Below, piece after piece: positions 19,331 to 27,228 of a stretch of DNA of 64,000 nucleotides. Source of the DNA: JANQHO01 sp965218075 (GTDB taxonomy: Bacteria; Bacteroidota; Bacteroidia; Flavobacteriales; Schleiferiaceae); contig CBDCJZ010000003.1 in the NCBI GenBank assembly GCA_965218075.1, forward strand, positions 1,860,001-1,924,000. The letters are read 5' to 3'. Every line of letters begins with the position of its first letter. Position 1 is the stretch's first letter. The notes under the pieces were generated by a model. That model saw only the letters and a program-made list of their open reading frames with translations. It was not told the origin of the DNA and made no database searches. Position numbers and translations under genes: made by a program.

Positions 19331-20284
19331 ATGACCTATTTTGAACTCATAGCCGGAACACTAATCTTATTTCTTGGGGGTGATTTTTTAGTACGCGGAG
19401 CAATAGACCTTGCCCTCCGCTTTAAAATATCTGTTTTAGTAGTCGGTCTAACCGTCGTTTCATTTGCTACTTCAGCTCCTGAGCTTTTAATAAGTGTAAA
19501 TGCTGCTTTCGATGGGCATGTTGATATATCCTTTGGCAATGTTGTCGGAAGCAATATCGCTAACATAGCTCTTATTTTAGGGTTAACTGCAATTATTCTT
19601 CCCATTACAATAGATCCTAAAACCTACGAGCTCGATTGGTGGACAATGATTCTGATGAGTGTTGTTTTATTCCTTTTTATTCTCTGGGATAAAGTACTTA
19701 CTTTTTGGGAGAGCCTTGTTTTGGTTACCACATTGATTGGCTATAACTTTTTTACTATAAAGTTTTCCCGTAAATCAAGTAAGCCTGAAATTTCCATAAA
19801 TCAGCATAAGCTGAGAAAACCATGGATGATGATTGCTTGCCTTTTAGGTGGGTCTGTTGGATTAAAATATGGTTCAGACCTTTTAATTGATGGAGCAGTG
19901 AAATTGGCCAGTCAATGGGAAGTAAGTGAAAGAGTTATAGGAATTACAGTGGTTTCTATTGGAACCAGTCTGCCGGAATTGGCAGCTTCTATAATTGCTT
20001 CCATCAAAGGACAGCAAGATCTATCCCTAGGGAATCTCATAGGCTCTAATATATTTAATATTTTGGCTGTATTGGGTATAACTGGGCTTATCACTAAAGA
20101 ATTGCGGATTCAAAGTCCTGAACTGCTATATTTTGATTTTCCAAGTCTGTTTGCAATCTCTATATTGTTATATCTTTTGATGAGGTATTATCAAGAAGGA
20201 ATCATCTCCAGAAAAGGAGGGTTCATCTTACTCTTAGCTTATTGCATCTATATTTATTTTGTTTTTAAATCGCAATTAGATTGA
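19331..20284 (+). CDS. Calcium/sodium antiporter, CaCA family (YrbG-like)
   Basis: The protein has the two inverted alpha-repeats that define Ca2+/cation antiporters: SFATSAPELLISV with GNVVGSNIANIA in the first half, and SIGTSLPELAASI with GNLIGSNIFNI in the second. The acidic residues in the two PEL motifs bind the ions. About ten membrane helices are present over 317 residues. The first possible start is a TTG at 19325, but the ATG at 19331 (MTYFELIAGTLILFLGG) is the better choice. The stop at 20284 lies inside the converging bioB gene, a 31-base tail-to-tail overlap. Confidence 0.93.
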   Translation: MTYFELIAGTLILFLGGDFLVRGAIDLALRFKISVLVVGLTVVSFATSAPELLISVNAAFDGHVDISFGNVVGSNIANIALILGLTAIILPITIDPKTYELDWWTMILMSVVLFLFILWDKVLTFWESLVLVTTLIGYNFFTIKFSRKSSKPEISINQHKLRKPWMMIACLLGGSVGLKYGSDLLIDGAVKLASQWEVSERVIGITVVSIGTSLPELAASIIASIKGQQDLSLGNLIGSNIFNILAVLGITGLITKELRIQSPELLYFDFPSLFAISILLYLLMRYYQEGIISRKGGFILLLAYCIYIYFVFKSQLD

Positions 20285-21429
20285 GGAATTATTTTCTGAA
20301 GTTTATTAAATCGAAGAGTCATGGCCTTTTCGAGGGGTTTTCTTTTTCTTTTGCCCTTTTCAGCGGCTTTCACATTTCTTTTTATGATATGTCCCGGTCG
20401 AGACCATCGTGCTTTTTCGCCGTTAGACTGACTTTCCCCATAGCTATCTTTTACTTTGGGTTTGCTGGGATAGGTATAGGCTTTTTTAGGCTTCAATCCC
20501 AGAATATTGAATAGCTGTATATCTGCGTTTATATCGGGATTAGGTGTGGTCAGTAGTTTATCGCCGGCAAAAATGGAACCAGCACCTGCCAAGAAGCAAA
20601 GAGCCTGTCCTTCGTAGCTCATTTCAATACGACCAGCCGATAGCCTAACAACTGCTTTCGGTATCACAAGACGGGTAAGGGCTATCATACGTACCATATC
20701 CCAGGTAGACACGGGTTCTTGGCTTTCCATAGGAGTTCCCTCGACTGCCACTAATGCGTTGATCGGCACCGATTCTGGTGGCGATTCTAGATTGGCCAGC
20801 GTGTATAACATACCGATGCGGTCATCCATAGATTCACCCATACCTATGATTCCTCCCGAACATACAGTTAATCCTGATTTCCTGACGTTTTGAATAGTCT
20901 TTAGTCGGTCGTCGTAGCCCCGAGTAGAAATAACTTCTTTATAATATTCTCTTGAGGTGTCGACATTGTGATTGTAAGCATAAAGTCCGGCGTCGGCCAA
21001 TCTACGTGCTTGATCTTCTGTGAGCATACCTAAGGTACAACACACCTCCAAGCCCAGGTAGTTTACTGCTCGAACTAGTTCGAGCAAATGTTCAAATTCC
21101 TTACCCTCACGTACATTTCTCCAAGCAGCGCCCATGCACAGGCGTGATGATCCACTGGCCTTTGCGCGAAGAGCTCGGGCTTTCACCTGTTGAACGCTCA
21201 TTAGACCATTCTCTTCAATGTCAGTATAATAACGGGCAGCCTGCGGGCAATAGCCGCAGTCTTCTGGACAGCCCCCTGTTTTGATTGACAGCAGGGTACT
21301 TATCTGGACTTCATTAGGCCGATGATATTTTCTGTGAATGGAAGCGGCTTGATAGATCAGATCTAGTAACGGCTTTTCATTTAACTTTTTAATGGCTTCT
21401 TTAGTCCATCTTTTCGTTGTAGTAGTCAT
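20254..21429 (-). CDS. bioB: Biotin synthase
   Basis: BioB inserts sulfur into dethiobiotin using a radical SAM [4Fe-4S] cluster and a second Fe-S cluster. The radical-SAM motif CPEDCGYC is clear, with conserved YNHNVDTSREYY and NALVAVEGTP further on. The ATG at 21429 (MTTTTKRWTKEAI) is chosen because upstream in-frame codons would run into the preceding gene, which stops at 21437. The product is 391 residues, longer than the usual 330-350. The C-terminus has the family-type SRPGHIIKRN segment followed by a Lys/Arg-rich tail that runs over the end of the antiporter gene. It is the last gene of the bio operon. Confidence 0.95.
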   Translation of the reverse strand: MTTTTKRWTKEAIKKLNEKPLLDLIYQAASIHRKYHRPNEVQISTLLSIKTGGCPEDCGYCPQAARYYTDIEENGLMSVQQVKARALRAKASGSSRLCMGAAWRNVREGKEFEHLLELVRAVNYLGLEVCCTLGMLTEDQARRLADAGLYAYNHNVDTSREYYKEVISTRGYDDRLKTIQNVRKSGLTVCSGGIIGMGESMDDRIGMLYTLANLESPPESVPINALVAVEGTPMESQEPVSTWDMVRMIALTRLVIPKAVVRLSAGRIEMSYEGQALCFLAGAGSIFAGDKLLTTPNPDINADIQLFNILGLKPKKAYTYPSKPKVKDSYGESQSNGEKARWSRPGHIIKRNVKAAEKGKRKRKPLEKAMTLRFNKLQKIIPQSNCDLKTK

Positions 21430-21436
21430 TCTTAGT

Positions 21437-22603
21437 TTAGATTTTTGAAATGATAATGCTAACCGCATTTCCTCCAAAGCCCACGACATTGACCATGATG
21501 TTCCGGAGAAATCGATTCGTGTTTTCTATGGCGGGCTCATAAGGAAAGTCAATCCATCGCTGGTGTTTTAACATAAGGATTGCCAGTTCCAGGCTCAAGC
21601 CGCCTGAAGCCCCCAGGCTATGTCCGCTTAAGAACTTGGTACTGATCAAATTAGGTATAGGGCGTCCAAAGACTTTTTTTATGGCATTTAGCTCACCCTG
21701 ATCTCCTCGTAAAGTTCCTGGAGCGTGAACTACAATCGCATCTATCCAATCTAGCTTGGCATCTTCTAAGGCCATATTCATGCTCTTTTGCAGGCAATCG
21801 GCTTCGGCAGACAATGAGGTATTGTGTTCAGTAATTTCCGTAGCATAACCCAAACCAAGTATGCGAACTAAGGCTTTTTGTCCCCGATCTTTTTCCAAGC
21901 AGAAAATAGCTCCCCCCTCCCCGAGAATCATGCTGTTCTGATCCATGGAGCGTTCTAAGGGTTTACAGGGAAAGGGATTGTTAGCTTTATTGCTATAAAT
22001 CCCTAAGGCATTCATTTGTGCTAAGGTGAAATCCGTTAAAGGTGCCTCTGCACCACCGGCCAGGAATTTCTCTGTCATACCGGATTGGAGCCAAGCACAG
22101 GCATTTAGCAATGCATGGAGGCTTGTACTACAGGTAATGGAATGTGATAGGTTGAAACCGGTAAAATTCTGATCATAGGCCAGCCAACTGGCAATATTTC
22201 CCAAAGTGGTAGTGGGAGAAGTCAGCGGATTGAGTTTCTTATCTGGAGCATTGCTGAAATCCCTGTAGTACTTTTCAAAGAGATGTGTGGCACCTCTCGA
22301 AGAGCCAATATTAACGCCCGTATTTTCCTCTTGCTCCCACTTAGCTTGTCTTACCGCATCGCGGGCTGCCAGCATTCCCAAAAGAACGGTCTTGTCGAGC
22401 TTGCCATAAGATGTTCTTTCATTTCGGATTTGCTGAATTCGTAACTCTTCTTCCTCGGGGAGCGAAGCTACGGGAAACTTTTTTCCATAGAGTTCCCGTA
22501 AAGTGATAGAACTGCTTGACCTGCAATAGGCGTCCCATACCTTTTGAGGAGATCCTCCTAAGGCTGATATGCTGCCCATTCCCGTAATGACAATTGCACT
22601 CAT
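21437..22603 (-). CDS. Beta-ketoacyl-ACP synthase of the biotin operon
   Basis: This 388-residue thiolase-fold condensing enzyme has the catalytic cysteine at 158 (HSITCSTSLHALL), histidine at 293 (VVHAPGTLRG), lysine at 323 and a second histidine at 328 (STKFLSGHSLGASGG), so it should be an active FabF-like ketosynthase. It lies inside the biotin operon, overlapping bioA by 4 bases, where other bacteria have bioC or bioH. I infer that it contributes to making the pimeloyl precursor. The sequence alone does not show the substrate. The general arrangement has been seen in other Bacteroidota (from memory). Confidence 0.9.
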   Translation of the reverse strand: MSAIVITGMGSISALGGSPQKVWDAYCRSSSSITLRELYGKKFPVASLPEEEELRIQQIRNERTSYGKLDKTVLLGMLAARDAVRQAKWEQEENTGVNIGSSRGATHLFEKYYRDFSNAPDKKLNPLTSPTTTLGNIASWLAYDQNFTGFNLSHSITCSTSLHALLNACAWLQSGMTEKFLAGGAEAPLTDFTLAQMNALGIYSNKANNPFPCKPLERSMDQNSMILGEGGAIFCLEKDRGQKALVRILGLGYATEITEHNTSLSAEADCLQKSMNMALEDAKLDWIDAIVVHAPGTLRGDQGELNAIKKVFGRPIPNLISTKFLSGHSLGASGGLSLELAILMLKHQRWIDFPYEPAIENTNRFLRNIMVNVVGFGGNAVSIIISKI

Positions 22604-23874
22604 AGAAGATCGTTAAGTGATTTTTTGATCACATAGTACACTCGATCCAATTGCACATCAGTAATACAATAAGGAGGAAGTATATAGACAACATTCCCCA
22701 GCGGACGTAGCAATACTCCATTTTGTAAGTAGTAATCATATAGCTTTTGCTGGATGTGATTTCCGTAACCTATTTTATCTTTTGTTTTGAAGTCAAAAGC
22801 GAGAATAGTCCCCGTTTGTCTAGTGTTTTCTACCATTGGATGATCTCGGATATCTTCTGAAAACTCCTTGTTCGAAAGGATCAATGAATGAATATTTTCC
22901 TGACATTTACTGCTTTCCAGAAGATCCAAGCTGGCTAAGGCTGCGGCACAACCAACCGGATTACCAGTAAAAGAATGTCCATGCAGGAAAGCTTTATTGG
23001 GTTTATTCGAAAAAAAAGCTTCGTAAATTTCTTGAGTACAACTGGTGATCGACATCGGAAGCGTTCCTCCAGTCAGACCTTTAGACATACACAGCATGTC
23101 CGGCTGAGCATTTACCTGGTTCATAGCAAAAGTACTTCCCGTTCTCCCAAAACCGGTCATTACTTCGTCGGCGATACACAAAGTGCCATATTCCTTGCAA
23201 CAATCTATGAAATTCTGTAGAACAGCCGGTGAGTACATTTGCATTCCACTTGCACCTTGTACCAAAGGTTCGAAAATAAATACAGCAACCTCTCCTGTTT
23301 TGAGTTCCTTTTTCAAAGCTGCTATGCTTTCACTTTCTTTTCCAAGGATAGGGAAAGGAATATGACTTACCTCAAAGAGATAGTCATAAAAAGGCCGGGT
23401 GAAAATACTTCGCTCGCTGGCTGACATTGCGCCAAAAGTATCCCCGTGATAGGCATGCTCTAATGCTAAGATACGTTTTCGTTTTTTACCTTTGTTAAAC
23501 CAATACTGAATGGCCATTTTCAGGGCTACTTCAGTTGATGTAGAACCGTTATCAGAGAAAAAGAATTTCTGCTGGTTCTCGGGCAAGTGTTTTTTCAAAC
23601 GACTGACTAAATCTACTGCTGGCTGATGAGTACAGCCAGCAAAAATTACGTGTTCGAGTTCAAGTAGCTGTGCTTTTACCTTCTCGGCGAGATAGGGGTG
23701 TCCATGACCGTGAAGGTTGACCCACCAAGAAGCTATGGCATCGATGTATTCGCGACCCTTTTCATCATAGAGCACGGCACCTCTTCCACTTTTTACAGGG
23801 ATTAAATCTCTGCTGGTCTTCATTTGAGTAAAGGGATGCCAGATATATTTTTTGTCCTTTTCGATTATACTCAT
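22600..23874 (-). CDS. bioA: Adenosylmethionine-8-amino-7-oxononanoate aminotransferase
   Basis: BioA transfers an amino group from S-adenosylmethionine to KAPA, giving DAPA, the third step of biotin ring assembly. The 424-residue class III aminotransferase begins with the typical YIWHPFTQMKT, has the PLP-stabilising ADEVMTGFGRTG motif and the Schiff-base lysine in CMSKGLTGGTLPMS. The 4-base overlaps with bioD upstream and with the ketosynthase gene downstream indicate a tightly coupled operon. Confidence 0.96.
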   Translation of the reverse strand: MSIIEKDKKYIWHPFTQMKTSRDLIPVKSGRGAVLYDEKGREYIDAIASWWVNLHGHGHPYLAEKVKAQLLELEHVIFAGCTHQPAVDLVSRLKKHLPENQQKFFFSDNGSTSTEVALKMAIQYWFNKGKKRKRILALEHAYHGDTFGAMSASERSIFTRPFYDYLFEVSHIPFPILGKESESIAALKKELKTGEVAVFIFEPLVQGASGMQMYSPAVLQNFIDCCKEYGTLCIADEVMTGFGRTGSTFAMNQVNAQPDMLCMSKGLTGGTLPMSITSCTQEIYEAFFSNKPNKAFLHGHSFTGNPVGCAAALASLDLLESSKCQENIHSLILSNKEFSEDIRDHPMVENTRQTGTILAFDFKTKDKIGYGNHIQQKLYDYYLQNGVLLRPLGNVVYILPPYCITDVQLDRVYYVIKKSLNDLL

Positions 23875-24488
23875 CTCCTCAGAACCTGTCTAAAATCTTT
23901 GGCATACCGTTTTATTATGGAAGCATTGATCTGCTTTTCCTGCTCTATTCGCCCAAGTATGCGATAATTTTGCATTTTGCCAATAATCTCTTCGGTATCT
24001 TTATTTTCACGACCGTTAAAAATAATCCCTTTTACTGGGATATTTTTCTCCTCTAATGCCTTTATGCTGAGTAAAGTGTGATTAATACTACCCAGGTAGT
24101 GTTGGGATACCACAATCGTCTCGCATTCCAATTCAGCTATCAGGTCAATAATGCAATCCTTGTCGTTGAGTGGAACAAGCAAACCACCAGCACCTTCTAT
24201 AATCAAGTCTCTTTTTGTTTGAGGTATTTTGATGTTCTCCAACTGGATGGTCAAACCATCGATCTTAGCTGAAATGTGGGGAGACATTGCCCAGTTCAAG
24301 CGATAGGTTTCCGGATGGAAAACCGTATGACCATTGTTGACCCATTTGATGACTTGATCTGTATCGCTCTTGCTTAGGTCGCCAGATTGAATAGGTTTCC
24401 AATAATCGGCCATCAGGGCTTCGGCTAAGATCGCTGATACGACCGTTTTTCCAACACCGGTATCAATGCCTGTTATGAATAGATTCAC
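23871..24488 (-). CDS. bioD: Dethiobiotin synthetase
   Basis: BioD closes the ureido ring of dethiobiotin from DAPA, CO2 and ATP. The 205-residue protein opens with MNLFITGIDTGVGKTVVSA, containing the P-loop of this family, and has the second conserved block LIIEGAGGLLVPLND. It overlaps bioF upstream by 26 bases and bioA downstream by 4 bases. Confidence 0.95.
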   Translation of the reverse strand: MNLFITGIDTGVGKTVVSAILAEALMADYWKPIQSGDLSKSDTDQVIKWVNNGHTVFHPETYRLNWAMSPHISAKIDGLTIQLENIKIPQTKRDLIIEGAGGLLVPLNDKDCIIDLIAELECETIVVSQHYLGSINHTLLSIKALEEKNIPVKGIIFNGRENKDTEEIIGKMQNYRILGRIEQEKQINASIIKRYAKDFRQVLRR

Positions 24489-25578
24489 GTTTGAAGTAAT
24501 GGTTTAAGGAAATTGCCAGGGCTTTAATTTCTTCGATGCTATTGTAGCTGTGGATGCATATCCGGATGCGCTCGGAATTCTTCGGAACACTGGGATACAG
24601 AATAGGGCGGATATCAAAACCTCTGCTTTGCATATGAGCAGCGAGTTCATTTGTTTCCCGATTATTACCTATCACCACGCTTTGAACAGCTGATCTGGAA
24701 GTGATCAGTTTTGAGCCCACTTCTTCACTGACCAATGAAAGAAAATAATTGATGTTTTGATGAAGTCGTTCTATTTCACTGGTTTGTTTTAATTCGCGAT
24801 AGGCCTGGCGAATCACATCGATATTGTGAGGAGGCAAAGTCGTGCTGTATATGAAAGGCCTGGCAAAATTGATCAGATAGTCTTTTAGCAACGGGCTAGT
24901 CAAAACAATAGCACCATGACAGCCCAGCGCTTTGCTAAAAGTATGCATTCGGACAAAAACCTTAGACTTTATTCCTAGCTCCTCACAAAGTCCCCTTCCG
25001 AGTTTGCCAAATACTCCAGTAGCATGGGCTTCATCCACGATCAGATGAGTATCGTGCTTTTCGCAAATTTCAGCCAGTTCTACTAAAGGCGCTTCATCTC
25101 CATCCATGGAATAAACTGATTCTGCTCCAATAAAGATAGTGCCGCTTGCTCGTCTGATCTTTTTTTTTAGATCATTTAGGTCGTTGTGAAGAAAAGAAAA
25201 ACTTCTAGCCCGTCCCAGGCATAAGCCATCCCTGATCGAGGTATGAACGTATTGATCGTAGATAACGGTGTCTCCTTTCTGAGGGATACAGGAAAAGAGA
25301 CCGAGATTCGCCATATAGCCCGAATTGAAGATCAGACCACTCTCAGCCCGATGAAAAACGGCAATTTCTTCTTCGGCTTTTTCATACAAATTAGAATGAC
25401 CTCGGATTAGACGAGATCCGGTAGAGCCATTTGAGTAGCTACTCGGCAGCCAGTTTTTTCTTGCAAAACCCAAATAATCGTTTGAACAGAAATCAGCTAG
25501 GGTGTTCCCTTTTTTTAAGCTTCGTTTGCCCTGCTCTTTTTCCCTTTGCTTTAGGCTTTGAGCTAATATGTCTTCCAC
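24463..25578 (-). CDS. bioF: 8-amino-7-oxononanoate synthase
   Basis: BioF condenses pimeloyl-CoA/ACP with alanine to give KAPA, the first dedicated biotin step. It is an alpha-oxoamine synthase with FCSNDYLGFA near the start, the conserved HATGVFGKLGRG and the PLP lysine in MHTFSKALGCHGA. The open frame extends up to 25689, but that part is not family-like. The GTG at 25578 (VEDILAQSLKQREKEQG) gives 371 residues, the usual length, so I take it as the start. It is the first gene of the operon bioF-bioD-bioA-ketosynthase-bioB. A TATTTTTG or TATATTTA box upstream could be the promoter, but no clear regulator site is visible. Confidence 0.93.
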   Translation of the reverse strand: MEDILAQSLKQREKEQGKRSLKKGNTLADFCSNDYLGFARKNWLPSSYSNGSTGSRLIRGHSNLYEKAEEEIAVFHRAESGLIFNSGYMANLGLFSCIPQKGDTVIYDQYVHTSIRDGLCLGRARSFSFLHNDLNDLKKKIRRASGTIFIGAESVYSMDGDEAPLVELAEICEKHDTHLIVDEAHATGVFGKLGRGLCEELGIKSKVFVRMHTFSKALGCHGAIVLTSPLLKDYLINFARPFIYSTTLPPHNIDVIRQAYRELKQTSEIERLHQNINYFLSLVSEEVGSKLITSRSAVQSVVIGNNRETNELAAHMQSRGFDIRPILYPSVPKNSERIRICIHSYNSIEEIKALAISLNHYFKRESIHNRH

Positions 25579-25700
25579 TTTAGCGCTTTCTTTTATCAAA
25601 TCATAAATGAGGTATATAAATATACTCTTGAATTGAAATTCAAAAATAAGTGAAATAAAACCCTTCTGCTTTAAATATCGGACACACATCGGAATTTAAC

Positions 25701-26466
25701 AAAAAATCACTATATTTATATCATTATATCTCCCCTCAAAATTCTATCATCATGAGAAACCTAAAATTAATGGCCCCGGCAGTTGCAGTGAGCTTATTGT
25801 TGCTGAGTTGCAAACGAGAAAAAGAAACCTATATTTTTGGCTATGCCAAAACTTACGGCAGCGACGTTACCCATCCCAAAATTAAAATAGAGCTATACGA
25901 AGGAGTAGCAGGGAGTGGATTTTATCCCGGAGGAGGAGTAAAGCTGGTAAGAACTGCTACTACCGATATAAATGGCTACTACAGCATGAAAGCTGATTTA
26001 AAAACCAACGAGCCGAATTATATACTACCTTTTAATAAGCCCTCCAGATATCATCTTGCATACTCATACGGTGATCAGATTGAAATAAAAGCTGGGCAAA
26101 ACAAACAGCAGGACGTGGTGTTTAAGGCTTATTGCTGGTTAAATATTCATTTTAAAAACGTTAGTGGAAGCGACTGGCTAGGTTATAACCGCGGTTACGG
26201 TAGTCTAAGAACTATTTATGGAAGTGGATACGATATAATTCAAAGAACGGGAAACAGAGTAATACCTTTCCACTATGGAGTAATGAAAGATGACGAGCAT
26301 GCCCGTTATATTGATACACTTGGCTATGTGTCTGCCTTTGATACAGCAGACTTTCAAGTTATTTATTGATGTAAGAACAAAAGTTATGAGCAAAATTAAA
26401 CTACTGGGGACATTAATGCTGTTTATTTCCCTTCTTCGGGCGCAAAATGGGTTGGATACTCTCCAG
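25701..26466. repeat. Tandem duplication, copy 1
   Basis: A unit of about 760 bases occurs twice in tandem (25701-26466 and 26475-27228). It begins in the leader at AAAAAATCACTAT, covers a whole lipoprotein gene and ends 81 bases into the next gene, at GGATACTCTCCA. The copies are nearly identical in DNA, with the differences clustered near the lipoprotein C-terminus, and copy 2 has a 12-base deletion in the leader. This points to a fairly recent duplication. Confidence 0.92.
25752..26369 (+). CDS. Lipoprotein of unknown function, copy 1
   Basis: The 205-residue protein has a lipoprotein signal (VAVSLLLLSC, lipid-anchored cysteine near residue 22). The mature part starts with KREKETYIFGYAKTYGSD, and a segment with TATTDINGYYSMKADLK resembles a carboxypeptidase-regulatory-like/transthyretin-type beta domain, as often found in Bacteroidota surface proteins. 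Nothing catalytic is seen. It precedes, through a duplicated copy, the large T9SS-exported hydrolase, and I infer that the products work near the outer membrane together. Confidence 0.85.
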   Translation: MRNLKLMAPAVAVSLLLLSCKREKETYIFGYAKTYGSDVTHPKIKIELYEGVAGSGFYPGGGVKLVRTATTDINGYYSMKADLKTNEPNYILPFNKPSRYHLAYSYGDQIEIKAGQNKQQDVVFKAYCWLNIHFKNVSGSDWLGYNRGYGSLRTIYGSGYDIIQRTGNRVIPFHYGVMKDDEHARYIDTLGYVSAFDTADFQVIY

Positions 26467-26517
26467 CGGTATTTAAAAAAATCACTATGTTTACCATGCA
26501 AATGTTACCATCAATAG
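26386..26517 (+). pseudogene. Orphaned 5' fragment of the large hydrolase gene
   Basis: The first 27 codons (MSKIKLLGTLMLFISLLRAQ and NGLDTLQ) are identical to the start of the large gene at 27148. The frame then runs into the leader of the second repeat and ends after 43 residues. It is a by-product of the tandem duplication. It still encodes a signal peptide, so a short exported peptide is possible, but no function is expected. Confidence 0.88.
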
Positions 26518-27228
26518 GAAACCTAAAATTAATGGTCTCAGCAGTTGCAGTGAGCTTATTGCTGCTGAGTTGCAAACGAGAAAAAGAAACCTATATTTTT
26601 GGCTATGCCAAAACTTACGGCAGCGACGTTACCCATCCCAAAATTAAAATAGAGCTATACGAAGGAGCAGCAGGGAGTGGATTTTCTCCCGGAGGAGGAG
26701 TAAAGCTGGTAAGAACTGCTACTACCGATATAAATGGCTACTACAGCATGAAAGCTGATTTAAAAACCAACGAGCCGAATTATATACTACCTTTTAATGA
26801 GCCCTCCAGATATCATCGTGCATACTCATACAGTGATCAGATTGAAATAAAAGCTGGGCAAAACAAACAGCAGGACGTGGTGTTTAAGGCTTATTGCTGG
26901 TTAAATATTCATTTTAAAAACGTTAGTGGAAGCGACTGGCTAGGTTATAACGGCGGTTACGGTAGTACAAGATATATTTCTGGAAGTGGATACGATATAG
27001 TTCAAAGAACGGGAAACAGAGTAATACCTTTCCACTATAGAGTAATGAAAGATGACAAGAAAACCAGTTATATTGATACACTTGGCTATGTGTCTGCCTT
27101 TGATACAGCAGACTTTCAAGTTATTTATTGATGTAAGAACAAAAGTTATGAGCAAAATCAAACTACTGGGGACATTAATGCTGTTTATTTCCCTTCTTCG
27201 GGCGCAAAATGGGTTGGATACTCTCCAA
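26475..27228. repeat. Tandem duplication, copy 2
   Basis: Second copy of the unit described at 25701-26466. Its offset from copy 1 is 774 bases in the leader and 762 within the gene, which reveals the 12-base leader deletion. The unit continues directly into the intact large gene. Confidence 0.92.
26487..27131 (+). CDS. Lipoprotein of unknown function, copy 2
   Basis: This is a near-identical duplicate of the lipoprotein at 25752. The ATG used by copy 1 is ATA here, so the start has changed. The frame can open at 26487 (MFTMQMLPSIGNLKLMVSA), or at the ATG at 26532 just before the hydrophobic core (MVSAVAVSLLLLSC). The lipobox is kept. Differences from copy 1 include substitutions around GYNGGYGSTRYISGSG and DDKKTSYID. 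The stop lies 16 bases before the start of the large hydrolase gene, so they are likely co-transcribed. Confidence 0.82.
   Translation: MFTMQMLPSIGNLKLMVSAVAVSLLLLSCKREKETYIFGYAKTYGSDVTHPKIKIELYEGAAGSGFSPGGGVKLVRTATTDINGYYSMKADLKTNEPNYILPFNEPSRYHRAYSYSDQIEIKAGQNKQQDVVFKAYCWLNIHFKNVSGSDWLGYNGGYGSTRYISGSGYDIVQRTGNRVIPFHYRVMKDDKKTSYIDTLGYVSAFDTADFQVIY

Noticed and set aside
27052..27147. Upstream extension of the large hydrolase frame
   Set aside because: It overlaps the lipoprotein gene in another frame, and the ATG at 27148 gives a perfect signal peptide.
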